A stretch of 64,000 nt of DNA from Myotis daubentonii. Its lineage: Eukaryota > Chordata > Mammalia > Chiroptera > Vespertilionidae. Below, in pieces: positions 1 through 11,518 of the stretch. Position numbers and translations under genes: made by a program. Within the stretch, counting starts at the first letter, position 1. Each line of letters opens with the position of its first letter. The stretch spans positions 39,765,167 through 39,829,166 of the forward strand of contig NC_081850.1 of assembly GCF_963259705.1 (NCBI RefSeq), given 5' to 3'. Below the pieces are notes generated by a model. It ran no database searches, was not told the origin of the DNA, and worked only from the letters and a program-made list of their open reading frames with translations.

Positions 1-445
1 CTAGTTTGGGAGTAGAAGAAAGAAAAGTGTTGAAGCCTGAAGCCGTGGGTGAAATCTGTGCCGGTGGAGTACATTATAATTACAATGCAGTTAGTTTTGG
101 GTTACCTACAGTAGCAGTGTGGGCATAATTAGCTCTGTCAAATGTTTGAAAAACAATTTTGGAAATTACTCATTTAATTGTTTTCATCTTGGATATAGAG
201 ACACTCTTTAATTAGGCATGAGTCACCTAACTGCTTCACGGGCTAATTTGCTGATATGAGGAGAGTGTATACAAGAAGCAGAGTGCAACCCTGGAAGATG
301 TTTAAACCTTCCAGGCCTGCGGACATGCTCTGAGCACGGGCTTCTTCAGCACGGATGCCATTTCCACGTGCGATAAACTACTCTTGTAGAATTAAAACAA
401 TAATATATGAGAGTGTGCCATTTTCTAACTAAGAATCTACAAACA

Positions 446-704
446 GCCCTGGATGGTATTCTCAATGGTTAGAGCATCATCCTGGGTATGGAAGGTTTTC
501 AGGTTCAATTCCCAGTTAAGGTCATGTACCTCGGTTGCAGGTTCAATCCCTGGTCCCTGTCAGGTCACGTGTGGGAGGCAACCAATTAATGTGTATCTTT
601 CACATCAATATTTTCTCTCTTTCTCTCCCCCTCCCTCCTTGCTGTCTGCTCTCTCTAAAAATCAATGGAAAAAATATCCTTGGGTGAGGATTAACAACAA
701 CAAA
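446..704 (+). mobile_element. VES SINE (tRNA-derived)
   Basis: This is a full-length VES-type SINE of vesper bats, a Pol III element mobilised by L1. The degraded tRNA-like head (GCCCTGG..., then a B-box-like GGTTCAATTCC) is followed by a CT-rich body and the usual end TGGGTGAGGATTAA with an A-rich tail. A 15-bp target duplication AAGAATCTACAAACA flanks it at 431-445 and 705-719. The duplication is perfect, so the insertion is fairly recent although the head has diverged. Confidence 0.92.
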
Positions 705-719
705 AAGAATCTACAAACA

Positions 720-1583
720 CATAAGCTATTTTTTGTGGCTCTTATCAGATACCAAAGGTAAATAAGTATTGTTGACCTGTTCAGAGAGAACTTACTATCT
801 CAGAACTACCTAGAAATGTAGAGTAGGAATTAGAAGTTTGGGATTAAGATTTATAGGGAAGAATAAAGGGATCCCTCCCATCATCACTTTCTTTCCTGTG
901 TACGCCTGAATTTGTTCCTCTGTGCATTGACCAATGTGACTCATGTTCAATTTCCTCAGGAAAATTCTCAATCACTTTCCTTTTGGTTCCATCTCTATGG
1001 TTGTATTAAGATTCACTGAAGAACAAAATGAGTCACAAAATAGCAATCTGCTAGGTACAAGGAAAAAATTGTCGATCTAATAAATAAAGATCTAAGTAGA
1101 TTGACAACCATGACCTGAGTATAAATTCTGCTATTCTGTGAATAGAATTTTTCCTTGTGATTGTGAAGGGAAGCAGAGTTTGCTACCTCAAAATATGATT
1201 TGGGGGATATTGATTATTTTAATCTGGTTATTTAAATAAAATTAAAAAAGACTCAGAAGAGAACTTTGACCTTCCCCCTAAATGCCTAAAGGGATTTAGA
1301 TAAGGACTGGCTCCCGAAGGGAGCTGTCAGCATAGGTAATGGTAGTTTAATATGAATTAGGTGTGATACACAGGGAGGAACCTAGCAAGGCCCCTTTGAC
1401 CCAAGTCCTCTCTGTGTCCCATTGTTAAAGATGGCCCAGCAATCACCTACTTCCCAAGCATTTGCTTTTCTTTCTCCCTGTGAATTGCCTTCCTCCTCTC
1501 TGCAGTCCCAGACAACATCTCCCACCTTTTCTCCTTAGCTCAGGATGACATGAAAGCCTTAACTACCCAATCTGTCCTCAGGG
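720..1583. other. Unassigned AT-rich intergenic DNA
   Basis: No repeat family, RNA gene or believable coding frame was recognised in this stretch. Composition is ordinary for AT-rich mammalian intergenic DNA. Confidence 0.5.
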
Positions 1584-1592
1584 CCCCACATT

Positions 1593-2294
1593 CTTTTTTT
1601 ATTAAATTCATTGGGATGACATGGTTTTATAAAATTATACAGGTTTTAAGTGTACAATACTATGATACATCATCTGTATATTTCATTGTGTGTTTACCAC
1701 CCACAGTCAAATCTCATTTCCTCACCATATATTTGACCCCCTTTACCCTTTACTATCTCCCACTAACCCCCTTCTCTCTGATAAGCACCACACTATTGTC
1801 TGTAGCTACGAGTTTTATTTTTGTTTTTCTTGTTTATTTGTTGCTTTCAGTTGTATTATCTTACATATGAGTGAAATCATATAGTTCTTGACTCTTTCTG
1901 TCTTTATTTCACTTGGCATGATATTCTCAAGATTCATCCAAGTTGTTGCAAATGGCAGTGTTTCATCTTTTCTTCTGGCTGAATGGTATTCCATTATATG
2001 TATGTACCACATCTTCTTTATCCAAACATCTATTGAGAGACACTTCTGTGGTTTCACAAATAATAACAAGTGTTGGAGAGTTTGCACAGAAAAAGGAACC
2101 CTTATTCACTGCTGGTGGGCATGTAAACTGGTACAGCCACTATGAAAAATAGTATGGGGGCGACTCAAAAAATTTAGAATACAGTTACCATATGACCCAG
2201 CAACCCCTCTTCTGGTACCTTACCCCCAAAATTTGAAAACATTTATTTTCCAAGATATATGCACCCCTATGTTCATTGCAGCATTATTCATGTT
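1593..2294 (-). mobile_element. L1 LINE with 5' inversion (twin-primed)
   Basis: A 5'-truncated L1. The 3' part (1593-2066) lies on the minus strand and holds the 3' UTR and the end of ORF2. The upstream ORF2 part (about 2065-2294) is inverted and reads on the plus strand. The plus part stops (around GCAGCATTATTC) at the ORF2 position where the minus part begins, which is the expected layout after twin priming. A likely 9-bp target duplication, CCCCACATT at 1584-1592 and CCCCATATT at 2295-2303, encloses both parts as one insertion. No functional ORF2 remains. Confidence 0.85.
1815..2066 (-). pseudogene. L1 ORF2 C-terminal remnant
   Basis: The minus-strand frame encodes a typical C-terminal end of the L1 reverse-transcriptase polyprotein: a stretch close to the usual YIHTMEYYSA motif, then PFATTWMNLE and a final MISLICKI. 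These are diagnostic of the region after the reverse-transcriptase domain. No catalytic domain is present, because the element is truncated and inverted just upstream. It is a dead fragment inside the L1 described above. Confidence 0.8.
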
Positions 2295-2303
2295 CCCCAT
2301 ATT

Positions 2304-4835
2304 TTTATGGAACCCCAGTGCTTACATGAATAATCAATTTGATTATTTTCCCCTGTTGATCTGTCTCATTAATTTGATTATTAGTCCATCCAGAAAAAGT
2401 TTAGAAGGATAGAAGAAAAATTTTTCTTTTTTTAAGTTGCCAAATAGGAGGAGGGGGAAAAATGGAGCCGAGGAGGGTGAAAGTGTGTATGTTTTATAAT
2501 AAGTTACCCAGAAAGATAATGCTTGGACCCTGACAGATCCAATCATAAATGAAGCATCAAAGTGTCCAGGCCAGGACATTTGAGTTGCCTGATCAGACCA
2601 GATAGCAAGGTCTTCCTTTCAGATACCTTCTCTAACATGGGATTTGTTCACTTGAGGAGTTACTGGGCTCACAGTGGTTCCACAGGGGAGGGGGAGGGAG
2701 AGAGGGGAGGCATTTGGAAATATGTGGCAGCCATTGTGGTTAACACACTAACAAGGAGACAAGAGGCCAGACAGTAAACATCATGAATACTCAGATGTAA
2801 ATACTTCAAATGGTCTACAAAGTTTTCTGCTAAAAGAATCATGGAAAACTACTCTGTACCACTCGTTTATTTTAAAGTTAACATTTAAAAATTGTTATAT
2901 GTTTAATAGTCACTACAGGTGTACTTTATGGCATATGGTAAAATGCATATGAGCTGAAAAAAAATTTTTTTTTTCAAAACCTGAGAGCTGAAAATTTAAC
3001 TCACTTAATTTAGGGAAAACATCTGTCGCATAACCTGATAGGAAACAATGGTCCTTGCAAATCCATCAGCCAAATCAGATTTATGTTCCATCCTAAAAAG
3101 CCAGGTTTCATTTTTATTTGAAATAAGTGTTACTACACATGCTTGGGACAACCATCTCACTTCTTACTTCCAATTCTAAGATAGAGAGGGAGAGAGAGAA
3201 GCCACAGAGACCCACCATGAGTTATTGCATGGATGGCATAGAGTGCCACTCCTTCACTATTTCTCATTGCAAACCTTCGCCTTGCTGCTACTAGTTATTC
3301 CCTAAAGAGCCATATGCCTTCTCAACTGTCCCTTTGTTTGTCTTCCAGAAGTTTACCCAACTTGGGTCATTTACCATAGTAAGGATCAGGAGGGTGAAGA
3401 GGTTTGTCTTCCTCTTCTAAAATGGTAGAAGTGCAAGGTGACCATACAAGGCAGTTTCATCCAAAATAATCCTGGTTCACACTTTTGCCATGGCATAATG
3501 ACTAATAGAGCTCCAATTCACTTTCAAAATTGTTCCAGTTTGAATGATAAATTATATAGTAACCAAGAAAGGGTATTCATGGAGGTTGGGGTTGGGAGGA
3601 AACAGCAAACCTCAGGCCCATCAATATTAGAGAAAAGTACATCTGAATGTTAAGAACCTGGGAAATCTTCATGCACCCTCACTGTGCATGAACCCCAATG
3701 TGAAGACAGCTGCCTTGGACCTTATTTCACCAGACCAAAACTTTTGCTAAAATTTTGCTTAAAATTATAGACAAAGTGTTATGGCGAAAATCAGGTTGGT
3801 GGGAACTGACAAACCATACACACTCGGAGGTTCAGAAAAGGACTGTTTAAGTTGCCTCCAAAGGCTGAGCCCCGAACAGAGCAGAGTTTTGCCTTATATA
3901 TCCTTAGGTTCTTTGCCTCCCATGTATGGCATACATACACATTCTAGACATTCTTTCTACGTTACATGCTAAGCTTCTGAGTATTTCATAAGCTTTCTGT
4001 ACACATGGCAGTGGAGGCTGTTAGCTGATGCAGGAAGCAAGTGAGATTACAGAACCCATGGCATGGTTATGGTGGAGCGGGGGCAGGGTGGGGAGGGGAG
4101 GATTTATTTGCTCTTAACTTGCCTTCTCAAAGGCACAACGGTAACCCAAGCAAATGCCGAATCCAATTATTTATTTAGAATCACTTGGAAGGCACTCTGG
4201 TGTCATGCCTGAGGTGAAATAATGCCCAACGTCTTTTGCAAGAACCCAAGGATGATAAGATTGTTCAAGACCCAAATACCACCCATTCAACAATGCTACT
4301 TATAACAACTAAGTAGGCATTCCCTACATGTTTGTTTTTCAACTGCTTCCAGGAGGAGTCCACTGAAAAAATCCACATGGACCTACCTCCCTGGAAATCA
4401 AGGCCCCTCACTTGGGTGGGCCTGTGTGTGGAGAGAATATTCAGGATCCCCAAGCACTGGTGCCCAAATGGAGGCAGGCAGGAAAGCAATACTGAGAAGT
4501 CCAAACCAGAGTTAGCACATCTTGTTTGGGTTTTCTTCATTTTTTGCCACAGAGCAAAATGGCCCTCCCAGATGAGGTGATGATAATAGAAAAAGCAACT
4601 TCAGATTCAGAATGGTCTTATTTGACCATAGAATTCAGCACAACTTGCACACACATTGCCATGGGCCACACTCACCCCAGAATATCTATCCTGTCCATGA
4701 CTACAGAGTTCAAAACACATACATCCCCCTTTACCCCCCACCCCCATATACACTGTTATAGAGCGGGACGATGGTATCGTCAAAAAACTTTATTAAGCTG
4801 GAATCCCCAAGAACTGGAAATACACTCTGGCCATG
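2304..4835. other. Unassigned intergenic DNA
   Basis: About 2.5 kb with no confident repeat call. A G-rich run at 4079-4100 could fold as a G-quadruplex, and purine-rich bits occur near 2690-2710 and 3183-3199. Around 2345-2560 the text looks like a diverged LTR or DNA-transposon remnant, but I cannot name it. No coding frame is believable. Confidence 0.45.
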
Positions 4836-4839
4836 CTTC

Positions 4840-4975
4840 TTGCTGGCTGTGTCTTTGGGAAATTGAGTGAGCCTCACTGACTACCAGTTCCCCCATCAGT
4901 AGCATAGGCACAGTCATGCCCACTTCATGGGGTGTTGTATGGCTTCCATAAAGTGCTTTGTAGGCAAGTACTCTG
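4840..4975 (+). mobile_element. MIR SINE remnant
   Basis: An ancient mammal-wide MIR core: GGCTGTGTCTTTGGGAAATT, then CAGTTCCCCCATCAGTA and CTTCATGGGGTGTTGT. These follow the MIR consensus order (delayed-response core, then the CATCTGTAAA-like box) with heavy divergence. No target duplication is visible. Confidence 0.65.
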
Positions 4976-5659
4976 CAGCCTGAGCAAGGTGGTGGAATTC
5001 CAAAGACTTTTCCTAAGTATGCACATGACTCCCCTCTGGCTTCAACAGAGCATGCCTCCCTACATTTAATGAGTGATGGGCAGTTGTTAGAACATTAGGA
5101 GCTTCTTTACTAGTATCAGCTGGGCTATGACTACCTGTTTTGTAACCACTCCAACTTTAGGAATATTATGCAAAGGAGTAATTTACAAAAACCAACATGA
5201 GGATCTTCACTGAATGTGAAGATTTGAGGCCCCATAAGAGTTTCTGGGATACTCCTGAACCATCACTTTTGGCTTTAATTATGGACTTTGGTGATGGAGA
5301 TGTTCTGTTTGAGATACTCTGCTAGAGCAATGTCTTATGATAAGGAAATTCTATATCATAAAATTCTGATACCACAGAGCAGATACAAAAATCTCCAGGC
5401 ACTAATTTAGAACTTCTGATTCTACAAACATAAAATGGAGACTAGGAATCTGTATGATTTACAGACACTGTTATTTCTAACATCAAGCAAATTGAAATAG
5501 ACTGCCCCAGGGAATGGCAAATTAAGAAAGTTACTCTGAAACCTGTACTTCAGGTGGACAACTGAAATTTGTTAAGGTAAGATAGCAGAACACGATGAAG
5601 AGGGTCAGGCTACCCACTGGTCCTCAGTAAAGGATCTGAGGTCATCTAACATATAGTTA
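4976..5659. other. Unassigned DNA, possible old hAT remnant
   Basis: Mostly unassigned. The part near 5385-5465 (AACTTCTGATTCTAC, then GGAATCTGTATGATT) resembles a decayed Charlie-type hAT of the MER5 kind, but the match is too weak for a firm call. Confidence 0.35.
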
Positions 5660-5665
5660 ACCAGG

Positions 5666-6772
5666 TGCCGGGAGCCGGTCCATCCTTGCTGTTTCAAGGG
5701 ACCTGACATATATGGCATACTGTTCTTAATATGTTTGCTCACCTTCTTGGCACTTTGTGTTTTAACCAAGGTCACCTCTCTGAGAAAGGTTGTTTCCCCA
5801 GGTAGGGATTTTCCCCTGAAGTTAGGGAGGGAATAAAACCCCTTAACTAAGTGCCAGGCGGGTAATTAATCACTTTAACTACAAACAATCATGCTTAAGC
5901 TACATAATCTTTACTCCCTGGAATGGAGATAAGAAACGCCCTAACCTTTGGAATAGAGATTGATAGGATTGGAATCAACTGGTATAAATACAGATGTAAC
6001 AAGACAAGACACAGAACCTAGATGCAGAACCTACACAGAACCTAGAGACAGAACCTATAGAGAACCTAGAGACAGAACCTACACAGAACCTAGACACAGA
6101 ACCTACACAGAACCTAGACACAAAACCTACACAGAACCTAGAGACAGAACCTACACAGAACCTAGATACAGAACCTACACAGAACCTAGAGACAGAACCT
6201 ACACAGAACCTAGACACAAAACCTACACAGAACCTAGAGACAGAACCTAGACACAGAACCTACACAGAACCTAGAGACAGAACCTATACAGAACCTAGAG
6301 ACAGAACCTACACAGAACCTAGACACAGAACCTACACAGAGCCTAGAGACAGAACCTAGACACAGAACCTAGACACAGAACCTAGATTCAGAACCTACAC
6401 AGAACCTAGAGACAGAACCTAGAGACAGAACATGGCAAAAGATCCTGGACAGAAACTGGCTACAGAACCTAGAGACAGAACCTAGCGAGAGAACCTGGCT
6501 GAAGAACCTAGAGACAGAACCTGGCTACAGAACCTGGATAGAACATGGCAAGAGAACCTGACTAGAACCTGGTGACTGAACCTGGCTGGAGAACCTGGAG
6601 AACCTGGCTGGAGATCCTAACCAGAAATTCGCTGGAGATCCTAACCAGAACTTGGCTAGAGATCCTGGCTAGGCTGCTGATCAACTGAACGCTGTCTCCA
6701 TGTCATTCCTTCTTCGCCGACTCCGTCCACACCTTTGGGGAACCCTGGACCTGCTGGAGTTGGACCCCAGCA
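5666..6772 (+). mobile_element. Solo ERV LTR (class II-like) with expanded minisatellite
   Basis: A complete solo long terminal repeat of an endogenous retrovirus, 1107 bp, starting TGCCGGGAGCCGG and ending CCCCAGCA. The perfect 6-bp target duplication ACCAGG (5660-5665 and 6773-6778) fits a class II (betaretrovirus-like) integration. A TATA box TATAAATA lies at 5983-5990. Directly downstream, in what would be the transcribed leader, the LTR holds about 420 bp of 12-bp repeats. Two sister LTRs in this window (25001-25797 and 62008-62748) share both ends but lack the expansion. No gag, pol or env sequence adjoins it, so the provirus was lost by LTR-LTR recombination. Confidence 0.9.
6008..6430 (+). 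repeat. 12/24-bp minisatellite within LTR
   Basis: Tandem array of a 12-bp unit close to AGAACCTAGAGA, alternating with AGAACCTACACA to give a 24-bp higher-order unit, roughly 35 twelve-mers in all. Because 24 is a multiple of 3, both strands stay open in one frame (repeating TEPRDRTY on plus, SRFCVGSV on minus). I take these frames as a by-product of the period, not as genes. The flanks grade into irregular copies up to about 6600. Confidence 0.9.
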
Positions 6773-6778
6773 ACCAGG

Positions 6779-8505
6779 AATTAGAAAAGTATTGGGATGG
6801 CTGTCCAGGTGCAGTACCCCTAATAGCAATGCACATACCACTCTGGTGTGGTATTGAATTTTTTAAAATTTCATGTGAATATTTATTATAATTATATCAT
6901 GAATTCCAAGTATTGTTTGAAAAGAGTAGGGCACATATTCTGGGCCACCAGGTACGGTTGTCCAAGTTACGCACTGCATGATTCTAGCAGTTACCATTCA
7001 CTTTCATAATAGTAGTGTCTGCCTAGAGTTGTATGGTGCAGAATCTGTACAACCTACAACCCTGCATGGAGCGGGGAGTGCCACAGAACCTCTACATTTC
7101 TAAAACCTGAGATCACTCTTATTTTGCAGTGACTACTTTTTATGAAAACTATTTAAAATATCATTCTTAAATTTTCTTTCAAACTGATAGTTCAAAGCTA
7201 TAGAATATCAAGAAGAGGAAATAAAAATTGGAAAAATATTCGCAAACAATGAACCTGCTTTGAGGACCTTGAAGACTGCATGAGTTGGAGAAAGGTGTCT
7301 AGATATCTACCAGGTAGGAAAGTTATAGGTTTACAAATCTGTGCTGGTATCTGGCACATAGTCAGGGTTCCATTCATTCATTCATTCATTCATTCATTCA
7401 TTCAAATGTTTACTACCTCAATTAACTGATTTTGTGCTCCTGACTTTCCTCCCCAATTCATTGTGGCTCCTCATCCTTGGCCTGGAGCATGCACAGAATT
7501 CCTTTAGCCTTGACTCAAACCCTCAGGCCCTTCTCCCTTCCTACTCTCAGTTTTATGGGCAGCTGTCCTGACTGCCCCTGTTTCATAGGCAGGACCACAA
7601 ATATGTCATTTTGGAACCAGGCTTGAAGCCTAAAAGAAATAAAGATAAACCCCAAAGAAGGAATGTTAGTAGCATTTTAAAAATAGTGGTACCAACCACA
7701 CAGGTGCAGCCATCAGAAACAGCAGAAACCTATGAAACTTTAGATGGTTAATTCTTCGCACCTATTTGCAAGATTATATTGTAATATTACAGCACCATTT
7801 TCCATCCGCTCTTAGCATTACAGTGTGAATTCTTATAGGACTATAAGGCACAGTTTCTAAATATAATTAAAGCTATATTTGAGCTCAAGGTAAAAAGGCC
7901 ATAGTAACTGATTTTACATTTGAAAGAAGTCATAAATGTAAATTGTCCACAGATAAGTCTTGGCAGACTTTCACTTTTTCTGCATGCATTTATATAATTA
8001 TACAGCCTCTGATTATTAATGAAAAATGTGTTTTACATGAAAATACCATTATGCCCTCATGTTAGTTTAAATGGTGATTCTTCTTGGATTGAACAAATAT
8101 TTCAAAATATATTTCAAAATGCCTTTAATACTGCATAGTTGATTGAACTACTAAAGATCTGATTCTTTGCAATTGCTTTCATTATCTACTTTAGGAAGTC
8201 TGTAGCATTTTAAAATCAGGAGAGAAGTGTGTTGTCAACATGTTGGATACAACCACTATACAGAGAACTGTATAAAGGCTGGGATATATACAAGATTGGG
8301 GTTAGGGGCAATAAAAAGAAGATTGGGAACAACCAAGAAAGGGAAGACAACATCCCTGACAAAAAATATGTGAAATCTAACTGTAGACCCAAACTGTAGT
8401 CATGAAGCAAACACATTTGCAATACAACCATAACTACCAGTATTCATTCATGTCCTGCAGACGGGAGGTGTGGATCTAAAATGTGAACAGCAACCACAGG
8501 GAGCA
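6779..8505. other. Unassigned AT-rich DNA
   Basis: No repeat recognised except the ATTC microsatellite at 7371-7405 and a possible MIR or L2 tail just before it (TATCTGGCACATAGTCAGG). No believable gene. Confidence 0.45.
7371..7405. repeat. (CATT)n microsatellite
   Basis: About eight tandem copies of CATT. The preceding TCTGGCACATAGTCAGGGTT resembles the end of a MIR or L2 element, whose tails often grow such tetranucleotide runs. Confidence 0.9.
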
Positions 8506-8509
8506 GCAG

Positions 8510-8672
8510 GCAATGCTTACATGTGGTGACTGACTTAATCTTAACCCACAGTGTGCAGGTGTGGAGACAAACGCTCAGAAAGTATCAGTATGTGAATGGT
8601 TGAGTTAGAAGTTTAATTAAGTCAGCCTGACTTCACTACCTATGCTCTGTTCACTAGACAATACTACCTACT
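8510..8672 (+). mobile_element. MIR SINE
   Basis: Recognisable MIR: CTTACATGTGGTGACTGACT, CAGGTGTGGAGACAAACGCT, then GTCAGCCTGACTTC and CTATGCTCTGTTCACTAGAC, matching the consensus region that ends in the element's standard CTATGCTCTTTCCACTA box. Old and without visible target duplication. Confidence 0.78.
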
Positions 8673-8965
8673 CCAGAGATAAGTGAATTTTAACCAGATA
8701 TTTAAGGAATAAAGGCACATGAGGAGCCAACAGGAGACTGAAAAGCAGGCATATCTTGCAGGGATTGGCCTGTGTGATATAGAAACTGAACAGATACATC
8801 AGTGTGGGAAGGGGGCAGGTTGTAGCAATGGAATGGCTGGGGTTGTTGCTATTATCAATCAGAGCACACAACCTGAGTAACAGCAACAGCCGAGCTGCCT
8901 GTCACAGACAAAGTCCAAGTACAATCCCCCTCAATGTCTATTGCTAGCCTTGCCCAGCATGATAT

Positions 8966-9150
8966 TGGCAGCCTTGGGTTTACATTTGGGATCACCTAGA
9001 AAATTTTTAAAACCATAAATGCCCAAGTAAAATACCCAAGAATTTTCAGTAAATCCATCTGGGGTGGATCCCAGGTATTATTATGACTTTTTTTTTTTTT
9101 TCCAAATTGCTTGGGGGATTCTGCTACACACCCAGCAGTGAGACACACTG
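8966..9150. mobile_element. Old Charlie-type hAT remnant (MER5/MER20-like)
   Basis: The phrases GGGATCACCTAGAAAATTTT, CATCTGGGGTGGATCCCAGG and CAAATTGCTTGGGGGATTCT follow the order of mammal-wide non-autonomous hAT elements (MER5A or MER20 type). A T-run at 9090-9103 interrupts it. The termini are eroded, so the exact family and limits are uncertain. Confidence 0.55.
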
Positions 9151-9159
9151 AGCTTAGCA

Positions 9160-10284
9160 TCGTGTTTTTCAAACTATGTTAACACATTGGTATTCACAAG
9201 AGGAAGTGGAGTACTTTTCACCCAAAATAATTTCATTTTCCAATTTTCAAATGGAAACAAAGGGTTAATGAGCAAAACATGGCTCTGTCAATCTCATGAG
9301 CTTTTTTCCACTTTTGGTTGCTGCTACTGTTTGTTTATCATAAAATCTAGCACGAGATAATGCACGAGTCCCAAATATGACTATTTAACCATTCTAAGTT
9401 TGCATTATTGCTACTACTCTGTACCACAATGAATTCCCCAGGGTCCAGGTTCTCAGCAGCCCGAACAAGTTTGGAAGTCATCGCTGCAGCATATCTAGGC
9501 AGTGCCTTGTAGGGTATACCTTTTCTTGAGGAAGGTAGGCTGGGAAATGGTGGGAGGGACTGTCTGTATGTGAATCACAAACAAGAAAAATACAAAACTA
9601 GACTAGTCTATGTTTCACTTTCAAGAAATCATTAATGACACATCAAAGTTCAGGGTGACATTTGGCTGCTCACCTCTCAAAAGAGATTTTCCTACACAAT
9701 ACCTAAATGGCCCGCTCACTCATCAGTGTTGTCAGCTCTTCCATTAGGGCATTCTTACAATGAGGTGACTGAATAAGAGAACAGAATTGTTAGAGTTTAT
9801 GGCTCGATGTTTAAAATACGTGAAGATTTATGCAAAGAACCATACTTAAAAGGATATATTTTGCTTCTGCTCTTACTAGCCTGAGGTTAATTATAAGAAA
9901 TTCAGTTTCTTATAGAAATAGCATAATGCCAAAGCAATCATTGTAGATTCTGGTGGTATGTCCGGCTGATTAGAAATTTCATTCCTAAAGTTAAAGATAA
10001 TATAAATGAGAAAAGGACACAGGAGTAGTAACAGTCACAAAGGACCAGGACAGAAATATAGAAAGCACAGAGTTGCTCATCTATTTCTTGCTAAAATAGA
10101 TTTTTTTTTTGCCTTGAGAACATCAGCCTGCCTTTGTGAGTCTGTGTGCTGCATGTCACTGACTTCATAAATACAGAAAGTATTGTCCCCATGACTGGCA
10201 GACAGGGATTGACATCTCCTTGTCCCTCTGAAGCTTGATAAATGTCATATGCAATGCTTTGACCGTGTTCTACTCACTCACCTT
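9160..10284. other. Unassigned intergenic DNA
   Basis: No repeat, RNA gene or coding sequence recognised. Confidence 0.45.
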
Positions 10285-10301
10285 TCAAAAAAAGATATTT
10301 A

Positions 10302-10531
10302 TTTATTTTTTATTTTTTTAAATATATTTTATTGATTTCTTACAGAGAGGAAGGGAGAGAGATAGAGAGCCAGAAACATCGATGGGAGAGAAACATTGAT
10401 CAGCCGCCTCCTGCACATCTCCCACTGGGGATGTGCCTGCAACCCAGGTACATGCCATTGACCGGAATCGAACCCGGGACCCCTCAGTCCGCAGGCCGAC
10501 GCCCCATCCACTGAGCCAAACCGGTTTCAGC
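10302..10531 (-). mobile_element. VES SINE
   Basis: Minus-strand VES SINE, well preserved. On the plus strand it reads from the inverted tail (TTTTATTGATTT, GAGAGGAAGGGAGAG) to the inverted tRNA head (GGAATCGAACC is the B box in reverse, CTGAGCCAAACC the A box). A perfect 17-bp target duplication TCAAAAAAAGATATTTA sits at 10285-10301 and 10532-10548. Confidence 0.96.
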
Positions 10532-10548
10532 TCAAAAAAAGATATTTA

Positions 10549-11290
10549 ATGTTTTCTTGGTATTCAGTGCTTTATTGTTACTAAGAAAGAGTCCATCAGT
10601 GAAGGAGATTTTGCCAATTAAAGCACTTTTTTTCTAGCTTCTGCTTTCCAGAGATTTCTATGATCTTTTAAACCATCTGCTATATAAAGTATGTTTTAAA
10701 GAAAAGTAAGATGATATTTCCCATCACTTCTTTATGCTGTGTAGTATTTACCACTTTTTAAAAGTTCTTACTTCACCTTAAACTGAAATTCAAAGTGAAA
10801 CTTTAATATACCACCATTAGGTGGCAAGCCTGCCTCCCTGTGTAATGCATGTCACGTGGTAAGTGCCCTCCTTACTAATGTGGGTGACTTCAGTCAGAGC
10901 TTCCTCATAAAAGCAAGAGGCTGTTCTGCTTGTTAAAATGCAAAATTGACAAATTAAAACAAAAATATTCATTAAATGGACATCAGGTTAAAAGTTGACT
11001 AGAAAGCAATTTATAAAGAAGGTAAGTTCATTTCTCATTGGTACAGAAGATGCCCCTTAACCACACTCTCCAACCTTTCTTAGCTTGCAGGGAAACGCTC
11101 TTCCAGGAGACTCAGGCTTACTTTCCGTGTAGCTTAACATCAAGTTGGCCTCAAACTGCCTCTCATTCTCAGCCACGTTTCTCTTTAATTAGCAGTTAAG
11201 AGTCTAAGTAAGTTTCTTTCCCCTGTTTTCTCTTCATTTCTTTTCTAGATATTAAAGAAAAAATAGCTTTGAGGGGAAAAATTAAAGAGA
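10549..11290. other. Unassigned intergenic DNA
   Basis: No repeat or gene recognised between the VES copy and the hAT at 11299. Confidence 0.45.
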
Positions 11291-11298
11291 ACCTAACC

Positions 11299-11510
11299 CA
11301 GTGGTTGGCAAACTCATTAGTCAACAGAGCCAAATATCAACAGTACAACGATTGAAATTTCCTTTGAGAGCCAAATTTTTTAAACTTAAACTATATAGGT
11401 AGGTACATTGTTATTAACTTAATTAGGGTACTCCTAAGGCTTAGGAAGAGCCACACTCAAGGGGCCAAAGAGCCGCATGTGGCTCGCGAGCCGTAGTTTG
11501 CCGACCACTG
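11299..11510 (+). mobile_element. Non-autonomous hAT, family A (short form)
   Basis: A 212-bp deletion derivative of a hAT transposon. Termini CAGTGGTTGGCAAACTC and GTTTGCCGACCACTG are imperfect inverted repeats. The perfect 8-bp target duplication ACCTAACC lies at 11291-11298 and 11511-11518. Two longer relatives in this window (36282-36844, opposite strand, and 58541-59027) share the left end with ACTATATAGGTAGGTACATT and the right end with AGCCACACTCAAGGGG. It has no transposase and must have moved in trans. Confidence 0.95.
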
Positions 11511-11518
11511 ACCTAACC

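Noticed and set aside
5960..6250. 96-codon frame with repeating TEPRDRTY units, and its minus-strand counterpart
   Set aside because: Both arise from a 24-bp tandem repeat inside an LTR; no domain or sign of selection.
6008..6430. CRISPR-like array
   Set aside because: The repeats are directly adjoining 12-mers without unique spacers, in a mammalian LTR.
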